DNA of 64,000 nucleotides from Blastococcus mobilis (lineage in GTDB: Bacteria > Actinomycetota > Actinomycetes > Mycobacteriales > Geodermatophilaceae), in NCBI RefSeq assembly GCF_900188025.1, contig NZ_FZNO01000006.1, positions 124,001 through 188,000 of the forward strand. Direction: 5' to 3'. Positions 54,071-62,553 of the stretch are shown piece after piece (the first letter of the stretch is position 1; every line of letters begins with the position of its first letter). Made by a program: the position numbers and the translations under genes. The notes beneath the pieces were generated by a model that ran no database searches, was not told the origin of the DNA, and saw only the letters and a list, made by a program, of their open reading frames with translations.

Positions 54071-55008
54071 CGGTAGGTCTCCGCCTCGGTCATCACTGCA
54101 CGGACGTAGTTCTGGGTCTCGGGGTAGGGCGGGATGCCGCCGTAGCGGCTCACCGTGCCGGGGCCGGCGTTGTAGGCGGCCAGAGCGAGCTCAGTGGACC
54201 CGAACTGCTTGGTGAGGCTGCTCAGGTAGCGGGCCGCGCCGTCGATCGCCGACGTCGGGTCGAGCGCGTTCACGCCGAGGCCCTTGGCCGTCGCGGGCAT
54301 GAACTGCATGAGGCCCTGTGCACCGGCCGACGAGACCGCCGAGGCGTTGAAGCCGGACTCCTGCGACGCCACGGCCGCCAGCAGCGAGGCGTCCACCCCG
54401 TGGCGGGCGCCCGCCCGGGTGAACAGGTCGGCGTAGGGCACCCCGGCCAGCGCGCCGGCGGACGCGGACGAGGGGCCGGCCGCCTGCTGGGGGAGCACGC
54501 GGCGGATGACCGTCGGGCTGCCGACGTCCTGCACCTTCACGACCTCGCCGGCCTGCGGGGCGGCGATCATCTTGCCGTTGCCGATGTAGACCCCGACGTG
54601 GTCGATACCGGCCCGCGACGAGGAGTGGTCGAAGAAGAGGAGGTCACCCGGGCGCGCCTCGCTCAAGGAGGCCACCGGCTGGCCGCTCGTGGCCTGCTGG
54701 GAGGACGTCCGAGGCAGTTCGATGCCCAGGTTCTTGTAGACGAGCTGGGTGAAGCCGGAGCAGTCCAGCCCCTGCGTGGGGTCGGTCCCGCCCCACAGGT
54801 AGGGGACGCCGAGGTACTTCTGCGCCTCGGCGACGACGGCGTCCTCGCTCGCGGTCGGACCGGCGCTGGAGACGGTCGTGCTGCTCGTCCCGGTGAGCCC
54901 GGCGGCGGCGGCCGCGCTCGCCCAGGTGCCCGACGTCGAGACGGGGCGGTGCACGAAGCGGCTCTGGATCTCGCTGATCCGGGCCTGCACCTGGGTCACA
55001 CCCTCCAC
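54067..55008 (-). CDS. NlpC/P60 and lytic transglycosylase fusion, flagellar peptidoglycan hydrolase
   Basis: Protein of 313 aa with two wall-cutting domains. NlpC/P60 covers about residues 55-170, with Cys83 (GLDCSGFTQLVY) and His137 (DHVGVYIG). A Slt-type transglycosylase covers about 190-313, with Glu217 (VASQESGFN), AQGLMQFMPATA and AYNAGPGTVSRYGG. No signal peptide is seen, so it may be exported through the flagellar apparatus as FlgJ is. It lies between fliJ and fliK and presumably opens peptidoglycan for the rod. Confidence 0.9.
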   Translation of the reverse strand: MEGVTQVQARISEIQSRFVHRPVSTSGTWASAAAAAGLTGTSSTTVSSAGPTASEDAVVAEAQKYLGVPYLWGGTDPTQGLDCSGFTQLVYKNLGIELPRTSSQQATSGQPVASLSEARPGDLLFFDHSSSRAGIDHVGVYIGNGKMIAAPQAGEVVKVQDVGSPTVIRRVLPQQAAGPSSASAGALAGVPYADLFTRAGARHGVDASLLAAVASQESGFNASAVSSAGAQGLMQFMPATAKGLGVNALDPTSAIDGAARYLSSLTKQFGSTELALAAYNAGPGTVSRYGGIPPYPETQNYVRAVMTEAETYR

Positions 55009-55493
55009 GGCACCTCCCCGGTCTCGTGTCCCTGCTCCATGTCCTCGGCACAGTCATCGGCAGGCCGGGTGGCCGACCGTCCCGCGCGCCCGGTCACGAG
55101 GTCGTCGACGGCACGCTCCTCTGCGGTGTCCTCCGCGTGCTGGAGCTCGGCCATGTGTCGCTCGCGGAGCCGCTCCAGGCCCTTGGTGCGCTGCGCGGCC
55201 GCGGTCCACCGGGCACGCACGAGCGCCGACTGCTCGGCGGAGGCGGTGGCCAGGGCGCGGGCGTCCGAGGCGTCGGTGGCCGCGGTACGCAGCAGCGTCA
55301 TGGCGGCGAGGAACTGGCCGGCGGGCAGTGACCGGGGGAGGACGGCGGTCGCGAGCGCCGTCTCGTACTCGGTGGCCCGGCGGTCGGCGTCGGCCGCGGC
55401 GTTCGCCGCCTCCGCCGCGGCGGCGGCTGCGGCCCGCTCCTCGCTCCGACGCAGCTCCAGCACCGGCTGCAGGCGGAACGCCGCCCGCTTCAC
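54996..55493 (-). CDS. fliJ: flagellar export chaperone FliJ
   Basis: Protein of 165 aa, almost entirely an antiparallel coiled coil rich in Ala, Arg and Glu. It starts FRLQPVLELRRSEERAAAAA, the usual FliJ opening. It stimulates the FliI ATPase and couples it to FlhA. It is called from fold, length and place 25 nt after fliI. It overlaps the following hydrolase gene by 13 nt. Confidence 0.88.
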   Translation of the reverse strand: MKRAAFRLQPVLELRRSEERAAAAAAAEAANAAADADRRATEYETALATAVLPRSLPAGQFLAAMTLLRTAATDASDARALATASAEQSALVRARWTAAAQRTKGLERLRERHMAELQHAEDTAEERAVDDLVTGRAGRSATRPADDCAEDMEQGHETGEVPWRV

Positions 55494-55518
55494 GCGAGAG
55501 CCCTGCGCGACCGCGTCG

Positions 55519-56829
55519 TCACGCCGACCTCACGATCCGCTGCAGCCAGTTCCAGGACTCCGCCGGCGGGGTGGACTCACCCATGGGCTGCTGGAGGAAC
55601 GCCTCGATGGCGGGCGCGAGCATGCGAGCGCGGTCGACGAGTGGATCGCTGCCGGTCTGGTACGCCCCGATCTCGATGAGCTCCCGCACGTCGCGCAGCG
55701 CGCCCATCAGCCGGCGGACCTCTCGGGCGTCGGCCATCTGCGCCGGCGGCACGACGGCCGTCGCGACACGGGAGATCGACTCCAGGACGTCGATGGCCGG
55801 GAAGTGGCCGGTCGTGGCCAGCTTGCGGGTGAGCACGATGTGGCCGTCGAGGATCGACCGCGCGGTGTCGGCGATCGGCTCGTTGTGGTCGTCGCCCTCC
55901 ACCAGGACGGTGTAGAGGCCGGTGATCGAGCCGGTGATGCCGGTGCCGGCCTTCTCGAGCAGCTGCGGCATCATCGCGAAGACGCTGGGCGGGTAGCCCC
56001 GGGTCGCCGGCGGCTCGCCCGCGGACAGGCCCACCTCGCGCTGCGCCATGGCGGTGCGGGTGATCGAGTCCATGAGCAGCAGCACGTCGCGGCCCTCGTC
56101 GCGGAACGCCTCGGCGATGCGGGTGGCGACGAACGCGGCCTTGAGCCGCACCAGCGGCGGCTCGTCGGACGTCGCGACGACGACGACGGTGCGCGCCATG
56201 CCCTCCTCGCCAAGGTTCTCCTCGAGGAATTCGCGCACCTCGCGACCACGCTCGCCGATCAGGCCGATGACCCGGACGTCGGCATCGGTGCCGCGGGTGA
56301 TCTGCGCCAGCAGGCTGGACTTGCCGACGCCGGAGCCGGCGAAGATGCCCAGGCGCTGTCCCTTGCCGCAGGGCACCAGCGTGTCCAGCGCGCGGACCCC
56401 GAAGGTCAGCGGCTCCTGGACCCGGGTGCGGCTCAGCGCGTGCGGCGTCTCGCTGGCCAGGTCCACGAAGGCGATCCGGGAGCCGAGCGGCGGACCGCCG
56501 TCGACGGGCCGGCCGAGACCGTCGAGCACCCGGCCCAGCAGCGCCTCGCCCACCGGCACCTGCAGCGGCATGCCGGTCGCGCGCACGGGCGCGCCGGCGT
56601 GGACGCCGGAGAGGTTCCCGAGCGGCATGCAGGTGAGCCGGTCCCGGCCGACGGCGACGACCTCGGCGAGCAGCGCGCGACTGCCGGGGTCGACCTCGAC
56701 CAGGTCGCCGACGGCGGCGCTGATGCCGTCGACGGTCAGGGTCAGGCCCATGGCGCCGGTGACCGATCCGGTCACCTGCGGCCGGGCTGCGGCCCGGGCA
56801 CGCGCCAGCACGGTGGACGGGAACGTCAT
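55519..56829 (-). CDS. fliI: flagellum-specific ATPase FliI
   Basis: ATPase of 436 aa related to F1-beta. Walker A is AGSGVGKS (164-171), with GERGREVREFLEE, Walker B LLLMDSITRTAMAQREVGL and RGYPPSVFAMMPQLLEKAG. It energises export with FliH and FliJ at the base of the motor. ATG 56829 overlaps the fliH stop (ATGA). The frame runs open upstream but that part is not FliI-like. Confidence 0.96.
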   Translation of the reverse strand: MTFPSTVLARARAAARPQVTGSVTGAMGLTLTVDGISAAVGDLVEVDPGSRALLAEVVAVGRDRLTCMPLGNLSGVHAGAPVRATGMPLQVPVGEALLGRVLDGLGRPVDGGPPLGSRIAFVDLASETPHALSRTRVQEPLTFGVRALDTLVPCGKGQRLGIFAGSGVGKSSLLAQITRGTDADVRVIGLIGERGREVREFLEENLGEEGMARTVVVVATSDEPPLVRLKAAFVATRIAEAFRDEGRDVLLLMDSITRTAMAQREVGLSAGEPPATRGYPPSVFAMMPQLLEKAGTGITGSITGLYTVLVEGDDHNEPIADTARSILDGHIVLTRKLATTGHFPAIDVLESISRVATAVVPPAQMADAREVRRLMGALRDVRELIEIGAYQTGSDPLVDRARMLAPAIEAFLQQPMGESTPPAESWNWLQRIVRSA

Positions 56830-57578
56830 GAGGCCAGGACCGCCTGCACCCGCTCGAACGCGGCACCGAGCTGGGCGTCGATCCGGCGGGGGCCGATCTC
56901 CGCGATCGCTCCGGCCCGTTCCACGGTCAGGTCGCCGACCACCCGGACGGTCTCGGGGAGCTCGGCGAGGGCCTCGGTGGGGATCTCGGCCAGGTCGTCG
57001 GGATGCACCCGCACCACCGCAGGCGAGTCGGACGGGGACAGCGACAGCGCGCGCCGGACGGCGTCCAGGACCGGGGAGTCGGCGAGAGCGAGCTCGCGGC
57101 CGAGCAGGTCCTCGACCAGGGTGAGGACCGTCCCGATGACGGTCTCGCGGATCTCGTCCGCGGTCGGCACCGACGCCTCGTCGAGACGCGCGACCGCGGC
57201 GGTGAGGGCTGCGGTCGCCGACGCCATCCGCCGCTCCCACCGGGCCTGCACGTCGGCGAGACGCTCGGCGGCGGCCCGCTCGGTCTCGGCGACCACGGCC
57301 GCTGCGGCGGTCATGCCCTCGGCGTGGCCGGCGGTGAAGCCCTCCGCGTGCGCGCGCTGGCGCAGCCGCGCCAGTTCCTCGGCGTAGACGTCGCCCAGCC
57401 GGAAGGACGGCCCGCCGCCGACGACCGGGACGTCGGCCGCGCGGCGGACGGTCGAGCGCCGCTCGACGGCCGGCTCGGACTGCTGGACCGGGATCTGCTC
57501 GGGACGGGACCCGCGGTAGGGAACGGCCCGCTGCGCGCCGGCGCCGCGCAGCAGGACACCCTCACGAGACGAACTCAT
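56826..57578 (-). CDS. fliH: flagellar assembly protein FliH
   Basis: Protein of 250 aa. An Arg/Pro-rich N-terminus precedes the Ala/Gly-rich helical segment with GFTAGHAEG-type repeats. The C-terminal FliH/V-ATPase E-like domain (ETVIGTVLTLVEDLLGREL, AVVRVHPDDLAEI) follows. It holds FliI at the C-ring. The start lies 17 nt inside fliG, so the two genes are tightly coupled. Confidence 0.9.
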   Translation of the reverse strand: MSSSREGVLLRGAGAQRAVPYRGSRPEQIPVQQSEPAVERRSTVRRAADVPVVGGGPSFRLGDVYAEELARLRQRAHAEGFTAGHAEGMTAAAAVVAETERAAAERLADVQARWERRMASATAALTAAVARLDEASVPTADEIRETVIGTVLTLVEDLLGRELALADSPVLDAVRRALSLSPSDSPAVVRVHPDDLAEIPTEALAELPETVRVVGDLTVERAGAIAEIGPRRIDAQLGAAFERVQAVLAS

Positions 57579-58644
57579 CGTCCTGTCCGCGGGTCAGCGT
57601 CAGGACACCCTGCTCCTCGAGCGTGCGGATGATGCCGACGACCTTGGCCTGGGCCTCCTCGACCGTGCGCGTGCGAACCGGGCCGAGCAGCTCGATCTCC
57701 TCGTTGAGGTTCTCGGCGGCACGCTCGGAGAGGTTCCGGACGACCTTGTCGCGGACGTCGGGGCGGACGCCCTTGAGGGCTGTGGCCAGGTCGTTGGCCT
57801 CGACCTCGCGCAACACCTGCTGCAGGGAGCGGTCGTCGATGGTGACGATGTCCTCGAAGACGAACATCTGCGAGCGGACCTGCTCGGCCAGCTCCGGGTC
57901 GGTGCTGTCCAGCCACTCGAGGATGGAGCGCTCGGTAGGCCGCGGCGAGCGGTTGATGATCTCGACGAGGGTCTCGACGCCACCGACGGTGGTCATGTCC
58001 TGGTGCGCGAGGAGCGAGCCCATCCGGCGGCCCAGCTCTTCCTCGACGAGGCGGACCATCTCGGGCGACGTCCGGTCCATCGTGGCGATGCGGTGGGCGA
58101 CCTCGGCCTGCTGTTCCGGGGCGAAGCCGGAGAGCACCTCGGCCGACTGGGCGGCGGTGAGGTGGGCGAGGACCAGCGCGATGATCTGCGCGTGCTCGTC
58201 CTTGAGGAAGGTGACGAGCTGGCGCACGTCGGCGTTGCGCAGAGAGGCGAACGGCACCTCGGTGTAGACGACGTTGAGCCGGGACAGGATGCCCTCCGCC
58301 TTGTCCTCGCCCAGGCCGGCCGCGAGGATCTCGCGGGCGAATTCGACCCCGCCGCGGCCGATGAACTGCTGGGCGGTCATGAGGCCGTGGAACTCGCTCA
58401 TGACCTCGTCGACGTCCTCGACCTCGACCGAGCCCAGGCGCATCAGCTCCCGGGTCAGCGATTCGACCTCGCGGGGCCGGAGCTTGGTCAGGATGGCCCC
58501 GGCTTCCTCCTTGGTCATCTGGGCGAGGAACACCGCCGCCTTGCGGAGGCCCGGGAGCTCTGCACGTGGAGGAGCCGCCGGAACGGCGGGCAGGTTGGCC
58601 ACCCCGCCCAGTCCGACCAGCTGCTCCATACCGGCCAGCGTCAC
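57562..58644 (-). CDS. fliG: flagellar motor switch protein FliG
   Basis: FliG of 360 aa. The N-domain (KAAVFLAQMTKEEAGAILTKL) binds FliF. The ARM domains contain EHAQIIALVLAHLTAAQSAEVL, and the C-domain has the charged torque helix region (DRSLQQVLREVEANDLATAL). It touches MotA and sets the rotation sense. GTG 58644 overlaps the fliF stop (GTGA). ATG 58629 is an in-frame alternative. Confidence 0.96.
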   Translation of the reverse strand: MTLAGMEQLVGLGGVANLPAVPAAPPRAELPGLRKAAVFLAQMTKEEAGAILTKLRPREVESLTRELMRLGSVEVEDVDEVMSEFHGLMTAQQFIGRGGVEFAREILAAGLGEDKAEGILSRLNVVYTEVPFASLRNADVRQLVTFLKDEHAQIIALVLAHLTAAQSAEVLSGFAPEQQAEVAHRIATMDRTSPEMVRLVEEELGRRMGSLLAHQDMTTVGGVETLVEIINRSPRPTERSILEWLDSTDPELAEQVRSQMFVFEDIVTIDDRSLQQVLREVEANDLATALKGVRPDVRDKVVRNLSERAAENLNEEIELLGPVRTRTVEEAQAKVVGIIRTLEEQGVLTLTRGQDDEFVS

Positions 58645-60234
58645 GACTTGTTCTCCGTCAGCCAGCCGCGCAGCATCGCCGCGACCTCGTCCGGACGCTC
58701 GCTCACCATGGCCGAGATCTCCCCCCGCACCTTCTGCCGTTCGGCGGCCTCGAGCTCCATCTGGCGGTTGTCGATCTGGACCTCTTCGCGGCTGCTCGCG
58801 ACCCGGAGGCGGTCGAGCTCGGCGAGCATGTCGTCGCTGAGCTCGAGGGGCTCGTACTCCTCCTCGATCTCGCTGCGGCGGCGCGACCGGAGCCAGACGA
58901 TGAGGACGACGAGCGCGATGCCGGCGGCGATGCCACCGGTGCGGATCATCGACCACATCTGCTCGCTGGCCTCGGCCTCGCGAGCGGCCTCCATCTCCGC
59001 CGCGGCGGCCTCTGCCGCCGCATTGTCGAAGGGCATCGCGGCGACCGCGATCTCGTCGCCGCGCGCCTCGTCCAGGCCGACGGCGTTGCCGATCAGGTCA
59101 CGGATCTGCTGCTGATTGAGGTTGCCGGCGACCGTGTCGTCCATCACCACCGAGACGGTCAGCCGGTTCAGCGCGCCAGGGGTGCCCTCGACGACCTCGG
59201 TGACCTTGCCGACGGAGTTGTTCGCCGTCGTCGACTCCTTGTTGTAGGCCGACTCGCCGCCGCCGGCGTTCTCCGCCGCGTCGGGCATGTTCTCTGGCCC
59301 CAGCACGCCCCCGACCGGGGCGCCCCCGCCGACGTACTCCTCGGTCGTCGTGGTCTCCGACAGCGGCGGGGTGTCCTCGTCGTAGACGTAGGTCTCCGAC
59401 GTGGTGGCCCGATGGTCGAGGTCGACGTCCGCGCGAACGGACACCACGGCCCGGCCCGGGCCGAGCACCCGGTCGAGGATCTGCTGGGCGTTGGTGGCCA
59501 GCCGGGACTGGTACTCCTGCTCGACCTGCGAGCGGGCGTCACCGGCGCCGCCGGGTGATCCCGCTGCCGGGTGCGGCGAGCACCTGGCCGGCGGCGTCGG
59601 TCACGGTGACCTGGCCGGGCTCCATGCCCTGGATGCTGGAGGAGACCAGGTTGGTCACCGCCTGGATCTGTTCCCCCGACAGCGTCGTCCCGGCGGCGAG
59701 GTCGAGCAGCACCGACGCGGTGGGGTCGGCCTGGTCGGTCACGAAGACCTCGTCCTCGGGCAGGGCGACGTGCACGACGGCGGAATTGACGCCGTCCAGC
59801 GCCTCGAGGGTCTTGGATAGCTCCCCCTCCAGCGCGCGCTGGTAGGTGACCTGCTGCTGGAACTCGCTGGTCGTGATGCCCTGCTCGTCGAGGAGTGCGT
59901 ACCCGGTGTCCTGACCGGCCGGCAGGCCCTGGCCGCTCATGGTCAGCCGCAGGTCGTAGACCTGGTCCTTGGCCACCATGATCGTCTGACCGCCGTCGGT
60001 GAGCTCGTAGGCGACACCTGCCGCGTTGAGCTCGTCGACGATCGCCGAGGCGTCGGTGGAGGCCAGGTTCGAGAACAGCGGGGCCTGCGTGGGGGCGGTG
60101 ATCCAGCGGAAGAAGAAGAACCCGCCGAGAAGCAGCCCGAGGACGAGAAGGCCGATGACGACCTTCTGTCCGAGGCTGATCGTGGAGAACGTGGAGCGGG
60201 CGCGCTCCATCGTCCCGGCGAGTGCCGCATTCAT
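58641..60234 (-). pseudogene. fliF: flagellar MS-ring protein FliF, single-base frameshift
   Basis: The MS-ring gene is complete in content but in two frames. From ATG 60234 the first frame gives the N-terminal membrane helix (VVIGLLVLGLLLGGFFFF), the ring-building domains (ELNAAGVAYELTDGGQTIMV, VHVALPEDEVF) and stops at 59539. The second frame continues from GAGDARSQVEQEYQSRL through DRVLGPGRAVVSV, a second membrane helix and the FliG-binding tail (EVAAMLRGWLTENKS). Removing one G from GGG at 59553-59555 (plus strand) joins them exactly (GSGITGGAGDARS). FliF is essential for flagella, so this is either an error in the sequence or a motility-null mutation. Confidence 0.9.
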
Positions 60235-60551
60235 CAGACCGGCATCCTCATGATCTCGTTGAAGGCCTCAACGGCCTTGTTCTTGAAGGTCACGACCATC
60301 TCGGTGGCCAGGGACGCCTCGGTCCTGGCGATGACGTAGTCGTGCACGTCCTTCAGGTCGCCGGTGGCGGCCTGGGCACCGAGGGCGTCCGCCGCGTTCT
60401 GCGTGCTCTGCAGCTCGTCGAACGTCGAGGCCAGCACCGAGGCGAAGCCGTCGGCACCCGCGCCGGCCTGCACACCGGGCTCGGTGACGCCGCCGACCGC
60501 GCCGAGGCCGACCGGGGTGATACCGCCGATGGCGCCGATGGGAGAGGTCAT
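60234..60551 (-). CDS. fliE: flagellar hook-basal body protein FliE
   Basis: FliE of 105 aa joins the MS ring to the rod. The conserved C-terminal half reads DLKDVHDYVIARTEASLATE and FKNKAVEAFNEIMRMPV. The Gly-rich N-terminal 35 residues are variable. Its stop shares a base with the fliF start (TGATG), so translation is coupled. Confidence 0.94.
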   Translation of the reverse strand: MTSPIGAIGGITPVGLGAVGGVTEPGVQAGAGADGFASVLASTFDELQSTQNAADALGAQAATGDLKDVHDYVIARTEASLATEMVVTFKNKAVEAFNEIMRMPV

Positions 60552-60553
60552 GG

Positions 60554-60958
60554 TCAGCCCTTCCCGAGCTGGAGAGCGGCCTGGTACATGTTCGTGGCCC
60601 GTTCCACCACGGCGAGGTTCGCCTGGTAGCCGCGCTGGGCGATCATCATCTGGGTCATCTGGTCACCGAGATCGATGTCGGGGTACTTGACGTAGCCCTC
60701 CTCGTCGGCGAGCGGGTGGTCCGGCTGGTAGACCATCCGGCCCTGGGGGTCGCCGAACTCGGCGCGGGCGACGCGGACGCCGCCGCTCCCCGAGCCGTAG
60801 TCGACCGACTGCGCGACGACGAAGCGCTGCTGGAAGGCGTCCTCGTCGGTCCGCCGGACCGTGTTGATGTTCGAGATGTTGTCCGAGACGGCGTCCAGCC
60901 ACTTGCGGTGGACCATCAGCCCCGACCCGGAGATCCCGAGCGTGTCGAAGATGGCCAC
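60554..60958 (-). CDS. flgC: flagellar basal-body rod protein FlgC
   Basis: Proximal rod protein of 134 aa. It has the rod N-terminal motif ISGSGLMVHRKWLDAVSDNISNINT and the FlgC C-terminus YPDIDLGDQMTQMMIAQRGYQ with NLAVVERATNMYQAAL. GTG 60958 lies 1 nt after the flgB stop. The length is usual for the family. Confidence 0.95.
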   Translation of the reverse strand: MAIFDTLGISGSGLMVHRKWLDAVSDNISNINTVRRTDEDAFQQRFVVAQSVDYGSGSGGVRVARAEFGDPQGRMVYQPDHPLADEEGYVKYPDIDLGDQMTQMMIAQRGYQANLAVVERATNMYQAALQLGKG

Positions 60959-60959
60959 G

Positions 60960-61307
60960 TCATGCCGTCCTGAGGGCGGTGCGCAGGGAGTTGTACTTGC
61001 CGTCGAGCGCGTTCAGGGCCAGCTGGTAGCGCAGGCCGGTCTCGGTGGCGATGAGCGTCTCCGCGTCGAGGTTGACGTTGTTGCCGTTGGTGTTGGTCGG
61101 CTCGAGCGAGCGCGCGACCGTGCCACCGTTGATCTCCGGCGTCTCGCCGCTGCGCAGGGCGCCCTTGAGCGAGGACTCGAAGTCGACGCGACCGGCCAGG
61201 AAACCGGGCGTGTTGATGTTGGCGATGTTGTCGGCGGTGACGCGCTGGCGCTGCGCGAGGCCGGAGAGGCTGGCGTGCAGCGCCGCGGGGGTGATGTCGC
61301 CGATCAC
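60960..61307 (-). CDS. flgB: flagellar basal-body rod protein FlgB
   Basis: Proximal rod protein of about 115 aa: ALHASLSGLAQRQRVTADNIAN, NTPGFLAGRVDFESSL and the C-terminal ATETGLRYQLALNALDGKYNS. The frame stays open to 61373 (TTG) with GTG at 61367. Those starts lie in or beside a hairpin and lack an SD. GTG 61307 gives the usual family N-terminus and overlaps the stop of a short upstream frame that does have a strong SD. It is the first gene of the basal-body unit. Confidence 0.88.
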   Translation of the reverse strand: MIGDITPAALHASLSGLAQRQRVTADNIANINTPGFLAGRVDFESSLKGALRSGETPEINGGTVARSLEPTNTNGNNVNLDAETLIATETGLRYQLALNALDGKYNSLRTALRTA

Positions 61308-61339
61308 GGCGCGGGTCGCCGACGGGTGCAGCAGGACAC
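61304..61339 (-). CDS. 11-codon upstream ORF coupled to flgB
   Basis: GTG 61339 follows a strong SD (GGAGG, 6 nt away) and encodes an 11-residue peptide with adjacent Cys residues (SCCTRRRPAP after the start). Its TGA overlaps the flgB GTG (GTGA). It may deliver ribosomes to flgB, which lacks its own SD. An undetected indel joining it to flgB is the alternative. Confidence 0.4.
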   Translation of the reverse strand: MSCCTRRRPAP

Positions 61340-61427
61340 GTTCGACCTCCGGGTACGCGGAAGGCACTCGCAAGCGAGTGCGGGGTCCGCCGATCCGTGG
61401 CGAAGTGGTGCTGTCCGTGCTCTTCCC

Positions 61428-61455
61428 TCATCGGCACCCCGGCCGGAGGGCCTGA
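61428..61455 (-). promoter_or_regulatory. sigma-28-type promoter upstream of flgB
   Basis: On the minus strand TCAG (61455-61452), 16 nt, then GCCGATGA (61435-61428), about 120 nt upstream of flgB. The leader between contains a perfect hairpin GCACTCGC-AA-GCGAGTGC (61364-61381). The remaining sequence of the 320-nt gap up to the next terminator shows no gene. Confidence 0.65.
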
Positions 61456-61620
61456 CCGCAGGTCCACCACACGAGGGACACGCGAGCCGGGCGGGATTGC
61501 GGTGGCTCGTGTGACCAGCGGTGACCTGGCCGTGTCCCGCGGCGGCTGGGGCGGGGGAGTTGGCACCATCCGTGCCTCGGGCCCGGGACGTGCGGGTGTC
61601 CCGTCGTCAGAAAGCACGAA

Positions 61621-61651
61621 CGCCCCTGTCACCGGGCCGGTGACAGGGGCG
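61621..61651 (-). terminator. 13-bp perfect hairpin ending the fliD-fliS unit
   Basis: CGCCCCTGTCACC (61621-61633) pairs perfectly with GGTGACAGGGGCG (61639-61651) around GGGCC, 45 nt after the last gene of the unit. Confidence 0.8.
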
Positions 61652-61695
61652 AGGGGAGCGGCCGGCGATGAGGCCGCCGTGATCAGAACGCCGTG

Positions 61696-62127
61696 TCAGA
61701 GCGCCTGGTCGATGAACGACGCGACCGGCCGCGACGGACCGTAGGACATGCGAGCGGCGAGATCCCGCTGCTTCTGGGACTGGGTGATCCGCTCGACCAG
61801 TGCCTCGGCGACCGCGAGCTGGTGCTGCAGCAACCGGGCGGCCCGCTCGCGCAGGTCGTCGGGCACCGGGCCCAGACCCGTGGGCGGCACCCAGTCGGTG
61901 GACCGCCGGCCCCAGGCCGCGATCTCCTCGGCGCGGCCCCGCGCCATGGTCTCCTCAGCGGCGAGGACCTCGCCCTCGAGCTCCGTGAGGACCTGGTGCC
62001 AGTCCAGGGGACGCCTACGCCTGCCGTCGTCCCTCGACGTCGAGTCCCGGGCTGCGGAAGGGGGCGTGTACGGCTTGTGTCCGAAGCCCGCGGTGGTCGC
62101 GCCACTCACCGGCCCCACCGCGCTCAC
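61696..62127 (-). CDS. FliT-like flagellar protein
   Basis: Protein of 143 aa. A polar N-terminus (about 45 residues) precedes helices such as LDWHQVLTELEGEVLAAEETM and LLQHQLAVAEALVERITQSQ. The place after fliS, the size and the helical character suggest a FliT-type export chaperone, possibly for FliD. Sequence similarity to FliT itself is not clear. GTG 62127 overlaps the fliS stop (GTGA), and the frame upstream is inside fliS. Confidence 0.65.
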   Translation of the reverse strand: MSAVGPVSGATTAGFGHKPYTPPSAARDSTSRDDGRRRRPLDWHQVLTELEGEVLAAEETMARGRAEEIAAWGRRSTDWVPPTGLGPVPDDLRERAARLLQHQLAVAEALVERITQSQKQRDLAARMSYGPSRPVASFIDQAL

Positions 62128-62510
62128 GACCGACTGCCGGCCAGCGAGGCAGCGGCCGCCCGCCACGCGTCGCGGAGCGGCTCCACCACCTGGCGGCAGG
62201 AGGAGATGCGGTTGGTGTCCAGCTTGATGTTGGCCTGGATCAGCTCGCCGATCAGCCAGCTGTAGAGCGCGGCCAGCCGGGGACCGCCCTCCCAGGCGTC
62301 CACCTGCAGGCTGGACATCAGCTCCATCACGATGGCTTGCGCGTGCTGCAGCTGTTCGTTCGCCGCCTCGCGCTCACCGAGCGCCGCGGCCTTCTGGGCT
62401 CGCTCGAGGTCCAGGGCGAGCCGGTCGTACAGCATCACCAGCACCTGCTGCGGCGAGCTCGTGGCGACGGCGTCACCGAGGTAGCGGGCGCGGAGGGAAG
62501 CGGCACTCAT
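62124..62510 (-). CDS. fliS: flagellin export chaperone FliS
   Basis: FliS of 128 aa, a four-helix chaperone that binds the flagellin C-terminus and prevents early polymerisation. Conserved parts are RYLGDAVATSSPQQVLVMLYDRL near the start, ANEQLQHAQAIVMELMSSL and LYSWLIGELIQANIKLD. It lies between fliD and the FliT-like gene, the usual order. The start ATG at 62510 gives the family length. Confidence 0.95.
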   Translation of the reverse strand: MSAASLRARYLGDAVATSSPQQVLVMLYDRLALDLERAQKAAALGEREAANEQLQHAQAIVMELMSSLQVDAWEGGPRLAALYSWLIGELIQANIKLDTNRISSCRQVVEPLRDAWRAAAASLAGSRS

Positions 62511-62553
62511 CGAGGAACTCCTGGAGCGAGAGGGGCGGTGCGAGGGGGCGGGC

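Noticed and set aside
53374-57387. A 1,337-codon plus-strand open frame over fliK to fliH
   Set aside because: Arg/Pro/Gly-rich translation with no domain. It lies opposite well-identified flagellar genes.
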